A stretch of DNA of 64,000 nucleotides, from positions 124,001-188,000 of the forward strand of contig NZ_MVOC01000010.1 in the NCBI RefSeq assembly GCF_002043095.1, in the 5' to 3' direction. Below the pieces are notes generated by a model. It made no database searches, was not told where the DNA came from, and saw only the letters and a program-made list of their open reading frames with translations. Positions 26,315 to 34,770 of the stretch are shown in pieces (position 1 is the first letter of the stretch; every line of letters starts with the position of its first letter). A program made the position numbers and the translations under genes. This stretch comes from Mycobacterium sp. AT1 (lineage in GTDB: Bacteria > Actinomycetota > Actinomycetes > Mycobacteriales > Mycobacteriaceae).

Positions 26315-26743
26315 TCACTGCACAACCTCCCTTGCTGGCTTCGATGGCACGGCGATCGGCGGCGTGCAACGCAATAGCTCTTCGTCTGTGAATCGGCGGC
26401 CACCGGCACACACCACGTACGCGCATCGCCGCGGTATCAGCTGCCCGTCGCGCAGATAGCTACGGATAACCAGGCGGTGGTCCTTTACTGCCCGGTCGAT
26501 TGCTCGGGACGCGGGCTCGCGATTGCGGCCCCATCCGAACTGCTCTGACATCTGTGCCGCCGACGTTTCCCACGCGGGTTTGTTCGGTGCGCTGACCCGT
26601 GACAGCAGGTAGGCCACGACTACGAGCCCGTCTGAGCCCTGCGCGTCATCGTGCGCGCCTACGCGGAGCAGGTCATCGGATAGCCACGTCACGCCCTTTC
26701 GCATGGGGTCGCCGACCACATGAATAGGGTTTCTCTTTCCCAC
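26315..26743 (-). CDS. Winged-helix-like DNA-binding phage protein
   Basis: 142 residues from GTG 26743 (an internal ATG at 26704 is the alternative). The core DGLVVVAYLLSRVSAPNKPAWETSAAQMSEQFGWGRNREPASRAIDRAVKDHRLVIRSYLRDG has the helix-helix-strand layout of winged-helix replication or regulatory proteins. It ends directly at the palindrome array, making it the best candidate for the protein that binds it (inference). No catalytic motif. Confidence 0.5.
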   Translation of the reverse strand: MGKRNPIHVVGDPMRKGVTWLSDDLLRVGAHDDAQGSDGLVVVAYLLSRVSAPNKPAWETSAAQMSEQFGWGRNREPASRAIDRAVKDHRLVIRSYLRDGQLIPRRCAYVVCAGGRRFTDEELLRCTPPIAVPSKPAREVVQ

Positions 26744-26746
26744 TGA

Positions 26747-26851
26747 TCACACCCAGTCGTTCACGCCGCTGGCGGCGTTACGCTGGCCGGTATCCATTGG
26801 CGTGGTGAATGTTCGGCTCGTCCCCCGCGCGTCGGGCCGTTCGTTTCTCAC
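26747..26851 (-). CDS. Possible 34-residue coupled ORF
   Basis: GTG at 26851 overlaps the stop of the preceding small gene in a GTGA, and the frame ends 3 bases before the next start. Composition (VRNERPDARGTSRTF…) is uninformative. Kept only because of the coupling geometry. Confidence 0.3.
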   Translation of the reverse strand: MRNERPDARGTSRTFTTPMDTGQRNAASGVNDWV

Positions 26852-27009
26852 GATGAACCGCCGTCCGCACCGGCGGCCCGCGCCGGGCGCAGCAGTTCGG
26901 CCAGCCGGGTGCGTTGTTCGTCGGATAGCGGCGGGGCGGCGTCGACTACGCGCCGCACCCACGCGGCGCCCTCTGGTGATAATTCGGCTGGTTCCGTCGG
27001 TGCGGTCAC
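26848..27009 (-). CDS. Small helical phage protein, unknown function
   Basis: 53 residues from a GTG at 27009 overlapping the candidate Xis stop by 4 bases: MTAPTEPAELSPEGAAWVRR… then DEQRTRLAELLRPARAAG. Two amphipathic helices with the SDEQRTRLAELLRPA pattern commonly seen in small actinobacterial phage proteins. Function unknown. Confidence 0.55.
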   Translation of the reverse strand: MTAPTEPAELSPEGAAWVRRVVDAAPPLSDEQRTRLAELLRPARAAGADGGSS

Positions 27010-27212
27010 GACGGAACCACGGGCACGACCAGTGCTTCGACGGCGTCGAGGTCGACCCGGATCAGCTTCGGGCCGGTGCGGTACCCCTCAAGGCGGCCCT
27101 GCTGGACCCACCGCCGGATCGTGTAGGGGTGAACGCCGCAGTATTCAGCGGCGACTTTTGGGGTGACCAATCGCGGGTGTGCAGCGACATCGCGGGAATC
27201 GGGTTCGGGCAT
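27006..27212 (-). CDS. Excisionase-like HTH protein (candidate recombination directionality factor)
   Basis: 68 residues: HPRLVTPKVAAEYCGVHPYTIRRWVQQGRLEGYRTGPKLIRVDLDAVEALV, the MerR/Xis winged-helix fold of phage excisionases. Size and place near the serine integrase match the phiRv1 arrangement, where the small HTH protein Rv1584c turns the integrase towards excision (established for phiRv1). By analogy this is the candidate directionality factor here. Confidence 0.75.
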   Translation of the reverse strand: MPEPDSRDVAAHPRLVTPKVAAEYCGVHPYTIRRWVQQGRLEGYRTGPKLIRVDLDAVEALVVPVVPS

Positions 27213-27333
27213 GGGAGGCCGACCTTCTCAGGGTTCGGCTTGCGGCCCAGTGCAAACGTGTTCGTCTCAATCCCGGTCGAGTGGGCGACTCGCAACATAC
27301 CGCACACGTGCGGCGATATGCACGCACCGCCCG

Positions 27334-27765
27334 TCAGGGACGGCTTAACCGATCGGGCTTCCGCACTGTGAATCCAATCTCCCCAGCTGCAATTCTGTCG
27401 ATGAAGTAGGCACCCTGCAGGCCGTACAACCCCGATCGTCCCACCGCCTCGAACAACTGGCCGCGGTCACCCGTCAGCGGCTCCAACGCCCAACCGCCGC
27501 GACGAAACGGCATGTAGGAATCTGCATTTCGGTTCAGGTCACCGTTGCCGTCGCGGTAATGCACAACCCACCCCGACGTCGTCTCAATCACCTCTGCGAG
27601 CAGATCCCCGCGGTCGGTCCGACACGTGATGACCCGCGCACGCCGTCGGGCCTCGCCGCCATTTCCGATCAGCGTCTGGACTTCGGCGGCGATAGTCGGA
27701 TAGTTCTCGTCGAATACAACTTGGCTCACAAATCGGCTAACGGCAGGGGCCGCGATCACTTCCAC
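27334..27765 (-). CDS. Conserved phage protein between integrase and Xis, unknown function
   Basis: 143 residues from a GTG at 27765 that lies inside the end of the integrase gene (10-base overlap). Mixed alpha/beta sequence with ARVITCRTDRGDLLAEVIETTSGWVVHYRDGNG and ADSYMPFRRGGWALEPL; no motif recognised. The position equals that of Rv1585c in phiRv1 as I recall it. The 121 bases between this gene and the Xis gene may hold a promoter. Confidence 0.6.
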   Translation of the reverse strand: MEVIAAPAVSRFVSQVVFDENYPTIAAEVQTLIGNGGEARRRARVITCRTDRGDLLAEVIETTSGWVVHYRDGNGDLNRNADSYMPFRRGGWALEPLTGDRGQLFEAVGRSGLYGLQGAYFIDRIAAGEIGFTVRKPDRLSRP

Positions 27766-29135
27766 ACCGCCGATACCCTGTCGGGGTGGAAGACCCTGCC
27801 GCCCTTGCCGACCGGTGCGACCGTGAACTCCACGAGGACGTCGATCACCGCGCGTAGCCGGTCCGGCGACAGCGCCCGCACCCGCGCCGTGACCTCGGGT
27901 GTACCCAGCGGTAACCCGTCGAATACCCGTAACCGGTCCTGATCCATCTGGCGGCGTTCGATTGCGTCGAGCTTCTCGGTCACGCGTTCCTTGCGGGCGG
28001 CCAACCTCCGGCCGTCAATCACGCCGTCGTCGTACTCGGCTTCGGCCTCCCGAATCTGCGCGTACAGGCGTTGCTTTTCGGCGCGTAACTGCTGGGCCTC
28101 GACGGCGTCATGCTGGGCGACCTTAAGCAGGTCCACCGCATCTGGGCGGGCCAACCGCTCGGCGACTGCGGCGTCGATCAGCGGCTCGACAAGCTCGGCG
28201 CGAACGCTGACACCCATGCAGTTCTTGCAGCGGTACGCGATCCGCTTCTTGAGGTCCTCGTACCCCGACAGGTGTCCGCCGCAGCCCGGCTTGCCGCATC
28301 GCAACACACCGGTGAGCAGGTGTCGGCGGACCGTCTTGCGGCCCGGGGCGCGGCCCGGCGCGTCGAGGATCGCCTGGGCGGCCCGCCACGTCTCCTCGTC
28401 CACCAGTGGCGGCCATGTGCCCGCGCCGACGATCTCGCCGTTGTGGTCCCGCAACCCCGCGTTGCGCGGCTTGCGTAGAAATAGGCTCACCGTCGATGCC
28501 GACCACGGCTTGCCCGTCAGCCCGTGCGCACCGGCGGCGTTCCACTCGCGGGCGATGTCGCTGATCGAACCGCCCGACAGGATCGACTCGTACGCCTGCT
28601 TCACCAACGGAGCGGTCACCGGGTCGGGGGTGCGGCTACCGTCATAAGTGAACCCGAATGCGTTGCGCCACTGTGGCTCTCCCCTTGCAGCCTTCTGCTG
28701 TGCGGCTCGCTTCTGCCGATCCGACTTGTGCTCGATCTCGTGGCGCGCGACCGCACCCTTCAGGCGCGCGGTCAACCGGCCCTGTGCGGTGGACAGATCG
28801 ACGTCGCCGGACGCGGTCGCCAGCGCCAACCGGTGCGCGTCGGCGAGGTCCATGAACGCCTCTAGCTCGGTCGGCCGCCGGTGTAGCCGATCGAGATCCC
28901 AGGCGACCACCGCGCCGATCCGGCCGTCGCCGATATCGGCCAATAGACGCTCATAGGCGGGCCGCTTCTTGCCCGTCGAAGCGCTGACGTCGTTATCGAC
29001 ATATTCGATCGGCGTCCAGCCCTTCGAGGCGCACAAGGCAACACAGTCCTCGCGCTGGCGTGCGACGCCAAGCGCCTGCCCGGACGGATCGGACGATATG
29101 CGTAGATAAACGGCGGCTTGCATCACGCGTTCCAT
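27756..29135 (-). CDS. Large serine recombinase (phiRv1-type integrase)
   Basis: 459 residues. Resolvase domain: AAVYLRISSDPSGQ with the nucleophile S14 (R12-x-S14), VARQREDC, YVDNDVSASTGKKRPAYERLL, VVAWDLDRLHRRPTELE; then the recombinase domain (FGFTYDGSRTPDP…ISDIAREWNAAG) and the zinc-ribbon domain with a CGKPGCGG…CKNC cysteine set, a coiled coil (about 350-400) and the C-terminal LPLGTPEVTARVRALSPDRLRAVIDVL. The sequence closely recalls phiRv1 Rv1586c. It catalyses attP x attB integration into the DUF222 gene and, with a directionality factor, excision. Its start overlaps the upstream nuclease-like gene by 13 bases. Confidence 0.95.
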   Translation of the reverse strand: MERVMQAAVYLRISSDPSGQALGVARQREDCVALCASKGWTPIEYVDNDVSASTGKKRPAYERLLADIGDGRIGAVVAWDLDRLHRRPTELEAFMDLADAHRLALATASGDVDLSTAQGRLTARLKGAVARHEIEHKSDRQKRAAQQKAARGEPQWRNAFGFTYDGSRTPDPVTAPLVKQAYESILSGGSISDIAREWNAAGAHGLTGKPWSASTVSLFLRKPRNAGLRDHNGEIVGAGTWPPLVDEETWRAAQAILDAPGRAPGRKTVRRHLLTGVLRCGKPGCGGHLSGYEDLKKRIAYRCKNCMGVSVRAELVEPLIDAAVAERLARPDAVDLLKVAQHDAVEAQQLRAEKQRLYAQIREAEAEYDDGVIDGRRLAARKERVTEKLDAIERRQMDQDRLRVFDGLPLGTPEVTARVRALSPDRLRAVIDVLVEFTVAPVGKGGRVFHPDRVSAVWK

Positions 29136-29572
29136 ACGTAGACAGAGCCGTCCGCGCGCACAAGGAAGACCTCAATCTCAAGCGTGGTCATCGCCTCGCC
29201 AATTTCACCCAGTAAGTCGCGATACCGCGGCTTGTCGGGCAGACCAATCGCAACTTGTGCCGCCGGGAACTTGTAGCGAGTCCGCAACGTGGTCAGTAGC
29301 GCCTTCGCTAGCCAGGGGTCCGGGGACTGCGCTTTCTTGGGCCGCCCTGCGTTTGGCCCGCGCGCGTAGACGGTCGGGGGATAGCCCTTGACCTCTATGA
29401 ACAATTGCCGCCCGTCGCGCTCGGCGATGATGTCGACACCGTGCGCCTGCGAGGCGGTGTCGGCCAAGGCGATGACCCTTGCACCGTCTGCGACCAGCTG
29501 AGCGGCGATTGCCGCCTGGACATTGCCCTCCCAGCTCGGATCGTTGCGCAGGTGGTCTTCTACTTCCGCCAT
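29123..29572 (-). CDS. PD-(D/E)xK nuclease-like protein at the right end of the element
   Basis: 149 residues from ATG 29572. GVDIIAERDGRQLFIEVKGYPP carries the core motif D47…E60-V-K62 on the expected beta hairpin of restriction-endonuclease-like nucleases, preceded by VQAAIAAQLVADGARVIAL (helix with the usual upstream acidic residue at E15). The rest (DPWLAKALLTTLRTRYKFPAAQVAIGLPD) resembles the VSR/Mrr-like tail of such folds. All catalytic residues are present. It could cut foreign DNA or assist recombination; it is not a standard phage gene at this position. Co-transcribed with the integrase. Confidence 0.65.
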   Translation of the reverse strand: MAEVEDHLRNDPSWEGNVQAAIAAQLVADGARVIALADTASQAHGVDIIAERDGRQLFIEVKGYPPTVYARGPNAGRPKKAQSPDPWLAKALLTTLRTRYKFPAAQVAIGLPDKPRYRDLLGEIGEAMTTLEIEVFLVRADGSVYVWNA

Positions 29573-29578
29573 AGTTAA

Positions 29579-29607
29579 AACGTACTACAGACAATTGATG
29601 GTGCTTT
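29579..29607 (-). promoter_or_regulatory. Split promoter of the nuclease-integrase operon, straddling attR
   Basis: On the minus strand TACGTT (29584-29579) lies exactly -12 to -7 from the ATG at 29572, a leaderless-type -10. The -35 position (17 bases upstream) falls across the attachment core into host DNA and reads AAAGCA, a poor match. In the circular form the left element end would place TTGTCA there at the same 17-base spacing. Confidence 0.5.
29599..29603. other. Right attachment-site core (attR)
   Basis: Second copy of TGGTG. Element sequence (…CAGACAATTGA) lies to the left and the DUF222 gene (CTTTCGGCAGAGACA, encoding CLCRK on the minus strand) to the right. Confidence 0.8.
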
Positions 29608-30917
29608 CGGCAGAGACATTTCAGGTTGGACGCCGCCGTCGGCCCGCACGGCCACGGAATCGTGTGGTCGAGGTCTGAGTGGGTCGCGGGCACGCTGCAG
29701 CCGGGGAAGCGGCACGTCATGTCTCGGCAGCGGACGAAGTCTGCCAGTTTCTTCGACGGGCGGTAGTGGGGTTCTGGTGGCGCTTGCCCGGGGTGGACGA
29801 TCGGGGTGATGGTCGCCCCGATTGCGGCGCGGCAGGCGATCGCTCCGGGGAGGAACTGGGCACCCATCATCGCCGCCGGCCGCAGGTTGGCCAGCTTGCC
29901 GGGGGCGGGGGTGAGGGCCGCGGTCAGCGTGAGCTCGCGCAGCGGGCGGCCGAACATCGCCGGTGATTCACCGTCGAGGGCGGTGCGCTCGTCGGTCGAC
30001 TCATGCGGTGCGGCAGCCTCGTTCGTAGTGTCAGCGGGATCGGCGTCCACGGTGCCGGCCGGTGCGGGCGCGGTGGGTGCCGGCTCGGGCGCAGACGTCG
30101 GCGGCGTGGCGGTGGTGTCCGCGCTCGCGATCACGTAGACCACCACCCCGGTTGAAGGCGGGTTCTCACCGCCCGGGCAGTCGTCGGACTCGCACAGACA
30201 CGCCAGGCGGTCGTTGCCGTGAGAGAGGGCGCCGATGGCATCGGCCCGGCGCTGCTCGGCGGTGCGCGGATCAGCCGGACACACGGTGTCGGCCAGTCCT
30301 CGCAACCGGGCCTCGAACGCCTTCGCGTCGTGGGCGAACAAGGTCGCGTAGACGGTGGCCAGGCCGCTGCCGTCCTCCTCGATGCTGACATCGACCGACC
30401 GACTTCGGGCCCTGGTCTCGGTGCGGCGTACCGCGTGGGGGTCTACCTGGGCGACGTAGGCGTCGAGGGTCTTCTGGGTCTTGTCCACCGACATCGGTTC
30501 CCAGGTCCCGAACGCCTCGGCCAGTAGGGCGTCGAGAGCGCGCAGCGCGTCGGGGTCGACGACCAGGGCTCCGCGTTGCACCACGGTCCGGACCAGTTGG
30601 TAGGTGATCAGGCCGTCGGCGAAGATCGCGGCGACCTGGGGGAAGCGTTCGTGCAGGGCGACGGCGATGAGGAGTTGGTTGGAGGCGGCGCCGGGGGTGA
30701 TGCGTTGGGTGGCTCCGACGTGGGCGGCGACTGCGTCGAAGTTGTCCAGGCACCATTGGTCGCGATCCGCAGACCCGGACGCGGCGTAGGCTTCGGCGAG
30801 CATGGCGGCCACCGCCGCGACCTTGCGGGCGCATGCGGCGGACTCCACCCGCGTCCACGCCGAGAGCGCCCCGGCACCTGAGGGGCCGGTCGTCGCGTCC
30901 ACCAGACTGTTGAACAT
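29599..30917 (-). pseudogene. DUF222/13E12-repeat HNH endonuclease gene, 5' part (split by element)
   Basis: ATG 30917. Residues 1 to about 440 are intact: MFNSLVDATTG, the DUF222 helical domain, a Pro/Ala/Thr-rich linker, then HYRPSKKLADFVRCRDMTCRFPGCSVPATHSDLDHTIPWPCGPTAASNLKCLCRKHH, the HNH zinc-nuclease motif. The last codons before the junction are CRKH(H); beyond it the frame runs into element DNA. Together with 17171-17483 it makes a normal 543-residue member, so the element inactivates the gene reversibly. A TAAACT lies -12 to -7 from the ATG, consistent with a leaderless transcript. Confidence 0.9.
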
Positions 30918-30969
30918 GATCTCAGTTTATGACGTCGGTACGACGAAAGTCGTTCTGCTACAAGCGTTC

Positions 30970-30997
30970 TGTGGATAACTCACCAGCCTGTGGACAA
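30970..30997. promoter_or_regulatory. Two DnaA-box-like 9-mers upstream of the DUF222 gene
   Basis: TGTGGATAA (30970-30978, complement TTATCCACA) and TGTGGACAA (30989-30997, complement TTGTCCACA) match the DnaA box and are 19 bp apart. They lie in the 142-base gap upstream of the DUF222 gene. Whether DnaA binds here is unknown. Confidence 0.5.
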
Positions 30998-31059
30998 CCC
31001 CGCCCAGGTCGCCAGAAATGTCGGAGCCGCGTGCTAGAGCCGTTGACCCAATTGGAACG

Positions 31060-32174
31060 TTAGTCCGCGACCGTCAGCCAGTCGGTGAAGCCCGACGGGT
31101 CGTGACGGCCAAGCGCGCCGTGCTCGAAGAGTCCCCAGCCCTCGACGGGTGCGCGATTGCCTTCGGTGCACAGCGCCCGGCCGACGTGGTCGATCACGCC
31201 GAAACCGGCCCGTCCTACGATCGCGGGATCGGTCATGTCGTAGGTCAGACGCTCGGTGAACTTCGCGCCCTTCCACATGCCGTGGATCCAGTCCGAGTCG
31301 CCGCCGTAACCGCCGCCGACGTGAATCGGCACGGGCAGTTTGGATTCCACCTCGAAGTGCACCGGCGACCCGTCGAGCGCGGTGGCGTCGACGCTGGCGC
31401 CGGTCGGGATGCGCGTCCCCGAGGTGTAGTGAATCTTGACGCGCGGCCACCCCAGTTGTTCGACGCGCCCGTCCTTCCAGATCCGCTTGCAGTCGTTGAG
31501 CGAGCGGAACCCGCTGGGATCCTCCTGAATGATGAGCACGATCGAGAAGTCCTCGAACGCCATCGGCACGTACAGCCACCACATGCCCTCGAACGGCGGA
31601 TCGGCGGGGCGCCCGGCGGGGTCGGCCTCCCCGACGGGCCGGATGCCCCACGACCGGTCGCGGCTGCCGATCCAGGTCGACGGGTCGACGGTGATCTCCT
31701 CGCCGTCGATCGCGAGATGTCCGCTCCACGAACCCAATTGCGCGAATCGCTGGGCGTCCAAGGTGATTCGGTTACCGGCCCGGAGGAGGTGCCGTTGTTC
31801 CTGGACGACGTCGAACAGCCCGTTCCAGGTGAGGTCGACCGCGATTCCGTCGGTCTCGTCCATGACGATCCGCAGCCGGTGCAGCGGCTCCTGAACCTCG
31901 ACACGGTATCCCAGGACGTGCTGGTTGAGGCGGTCGTGGTCGATGGCGTCGGAGACGTGCACGGCGGTCTGCACGTCACCGCGGCGAACGAGCACGAAGG
32001 CGTCCTTCACCCCCAGGTTCGGGTAGTACCCGATGCCGGTGATCAGGAAGATGTCGCCGCTGCGGTCGTGGGCGTTGAAGTAGGACCGGTCGTAGAAGTT
32101 GCGGTCCGAGGACTCTGGCTGTGCGATCGGCTGCGGAACCTGGTGCAGCGGAAACTCGTCCATGGGGCTGAGCA

Positions 32175-32175
<1 letters not shown>
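31060..32175 (-). CDS. Conserved actinobacterial protein (DUF7064/7065-like), unknown function
   Basis: 371 residues from ATG 32175, which overlaps the phosphotransferase stop (ATGA). The sequence is beta-rich: NFYDRSYFNAHDRSGDIFLITGIGYYPNLGVKDAFVLVRRGD at the N-terminus, SRDRSWGIRPVGEAD in the middle, and WKGAKFTERLTYDM near the end, recalling lipocalin-like hydroxyneurosporene-synthase/AttH-type folds. Such proteins often accompany APH-type kinases and acyl-CoA genes in mycobacteria, suggesting lipid or steroid-related metabolism; this is inference. No signal peptide. Confidence 0.6.
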
Positions 32176-33317
<1,142 letters not shown>

Positions 33318-33329
33318 TTACCCCTTCGA

Positions 33330-33337
33330 GTAATTAC
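33330..33337. promoter_or_regulatory. Palindrome GTAATTAC between the kinase-like gene and tetR
   Basis: An 8-bp perfect palindrome lies in the 29-base divergent gap and abuts TACGAT, a -10-like element for the tetR gene. It is a candidate repressor operator covering both promoters; the half-sites are short. Confidence 0.3.
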
Positions 33338-33343
33338 GATACG

Positions 33344-33958
33344 GTGAGTAGCGTTATGAAAGCAGACGCGAGTGGCGTTGTCGAGACCCCGAACGTGGGG
33401 CGTCCTCGCGACCCACGCATCGACGCTGCCGTACTGGGCGCGGCGGCGGACCTGCTTACCGAAGTTGGCTACGCGAATCTCACGATGGCCGCGGTCGCCG
33501 AGCGGGCCGGCACCACCAAGACGGCGCTGTATCGCCGATGGTCCAGCAAGGCCGAATTGGTCCACGAGGCAGCCTTTCCCGCGGCGCCCACCGCACTGAC
33601 GACCCCCGAAGGCGACATCGGCGGCGACGTACGCGCCATGGTCGCCGCCGCCCGCGACGTGTTCACCAGCCCGGTGGTCCGGGCCGCGCTGCCGGGCCTC
33701 ATCGCAGACATGGCCGACGACGCCGACCTGCACGCCCGCGTCACGAGTCGGTTCGTGGGACTCTTCGGCGTCGTCAGGGACCGGCTCGACCGCGCCGTCG
33801 CCCGCGGCGAGGTGCACGCCGACGTCGACCCCCAGCGGATGATCGAGATCATCGGTGGGGCAACGCTTTTGCGACTTCTTCTCGACCCCGGCGGGTCGCT
33901 GGACGACGACTGGGTGGAGCAGACCGCCGCGATCGTCAACCACGGCGTCAAGGCCTAG
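33344..33958 (+). CDS. TetR-family transcriptional regulator
   Basis: 204 residues from GTG 33344 (internal ATG 33356 possible). N-terminal DNA-binding domain: AAADLLTEVGYANLTMAAVAERAGTTKTALYRRWSSKAELV; the C-terminal ligand domain with LFGVVRDRLDRAVARGEVHADVDPQRMIEIIGGATLLRLLLDPG is of the TetR_C type found in many mycobacterial regulators. By gene arrangement it probably controls the divergent phosphotransferase pair. Confidence 0.88.
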   Translation: MSSVMKADASGVVETPNVGRPRDPRIDAAVLGAAADLLTEVGYANLTMAAVAERAGTTKTALYRRWSSKAELVHEAAFPAAPTALTTPEGDIGGDVRAMVAAARDVFTSPVVRAALPGLIADMADDADLHARVTSRFVGLFGVVRDRLDRAVARGEVHADVDPQRMIEIIGGATLLRLLLDPGGSLDDDWVEQTAAIVNHGVKA

Positions 33959-34011
33959 CCCAGAACTGGTCGACCGACGGCGTCGAAGGGCGAAGCAGTA
34001 CCGTTGTCAGC

Positions 34012-34353
34012 ATGTACGTGCAGCTGACCCTGAACGACGAGGACGGGGTACCCGAGGTGTACTCCACGCCGCCGTGGACCGACGACGCCGACGGGCGGGC
34101 GGAGACGGCCAGAGTCGTCGTCGACCCCGTGGGTCGGCCGGACGGCGACCGGGCCGGGGTCCTGCTGACGATGACGATCGGCGAGGCCCTGGTGCTGGGC
34201 CGTCGCATCACCGAGATCGCCGAACGGGCCGCGGAGGGCCACTTCAGCCAGCGCGGCACCCAATGGCGCAAGGAAGTTCAGGACCGTAAGCGGCGCGAGG
34301 CGTGGAACGTGCTGATGGCCGGTTCCGACGACGACTCTGCGGCGGAGTCCTAG
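34012..34353 (+). CDS. Conserved hypothetical protein
   Basis: 113 residues from ATG 34012. MYVQLTLNDEDGVPEVYSTPPW opens a small beta-rich domain; the second half is helical (GEALVLGRRITEIAERAAEGHFSQRGTQWRKEVQDRKRREAWNVL) with an acidic tail. No family recognised. It starts 53 bases after tetR and its stop overlaps the convergent VOC gene by 4 bases. Confidence 0.55.
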   Translation: MYVQLTLNDEDGVPEVYSTPPWTDDADGRAETARVVVDPVGRPDGDRAGVLLTMTIGEALVLGRRITEIAERAAEGHFSQRGTQWRKEVQDRKRREAWNVLMAGSDDDSAAES

Positions 34354-34754
34354 CCTTCGGCGGGCGGCGCGAAGAACTCCAGAGCGGACCCGTCGGGGTC
34401 TCGGAAGCTGAGCCCCGAGCCGTAGGGTGCGTCGACGATGCCGCCGTGGGTGATTCCCAGTTCGTCGAGACGCGCCACCCACTCCTCGAGCTCGGCCCGC
34501 GACCCGCAGGCGAACGCGACGTGGTCGAGACCGACGCGGTACTCGCTGAACGTCTCGTCCGGCGCAGGCTGGCTGTGCTGGTGGATGCCCAACAGCGTGT
34601 TGTCCGGAAGCGCCCAGACGACGTGCCGGTAGCCGGCGTCGGTGTCCTCGTCGATCAGGGGGTCGACGCCGATGAGCTGTTGATACCAGGGCGCGCTCAC
34701 CGCCAGGTCTCGCACGGTGAGGGCGACGTGGGTCAGTGCGGGAAAGGTTGGCAC
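34350..34754 (-). CDS. VOC-superfamily (glyoxalase/dioxygenase-like) protein
   Basis: 134 residues from GTG 34754. Two beta-alpha-beta-beta-beta modules: LTHVALTVRDLAVSAPWYQQLIG and VGLDHVAFACGSRAELEEWVARLDELG, with metal-ligand candidates His (THVAL), His (LDHVAF) and Glu (GSALEFF). Single-domain VOC proteins serve as glyoxalases, dioxygenases or binding proteins; the substrate cannot be told. It lies 16 bases after nuoN on the same strand and may be transcribed with the nuo operon. Confidence 0.8.
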   Translation of the reverse strand: MPTFPALTHVALTVRDLAVSAPWYQQLIGVDPLIDEDTDAGYRHVVWALPDNTLLGIHQHSQPAPDETFSEYRVGLDHVAFACGSRAELEEWVARLDELGITHGGIVDAPYGSGLSFRDPDGSALEFFAPPAEG

Positions 34755-34770
34755 GGGTGTGTCCTCTCGT

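Larger units (their letters stand above)
17484..29598. mobile_element. phiRv1-like prophage or phage satellite, 12,115 bp, integrated in a DUF222/13E12 gene
   Basis: Bounded by 5-bp repeats that interrupt a DUF222-HNH gene. Contents, mostly minus strand from right to left: PD-(D/E)xK protein, large serine integrase, a small unknown, candidate Xis, small HTH/zinc-ribbon proteins, a palindrome array, small proteins, prohead protease, cement-like protein, major capsid, scaffold-like protein; then plus-strand STAND NTPase and a minus-strand peptidase at the left end. phiRv1 of M. tuberculosis likewise uses a serine integrase and sits in a REP13E12 copy (established knowledge). No terminase, portal, tail, holin or endolysin is recognisable. 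The STAND gene is visibly AT-richer than the flanks. Confidence 0.92.

Noticed and set aside
25932..26426. 164-codon frame through the palindrome array
   Set aside because: Starts inside another gene and its sequence mainly reflects the repeated TGCAC/GTGCA units; no coding signature.
29205..29598. C-terminal extension of the DUF222 ORF into the element
   Set aside because: Out-of-frame reading of the nuclease gene; created by the insertion.
33949..34020. Start of the 34012 gene extended upstream into tetR
   Set aside because: The upstream part is an alternative frame of tetR; ATG 34012 begins the conserved-looking sequence.
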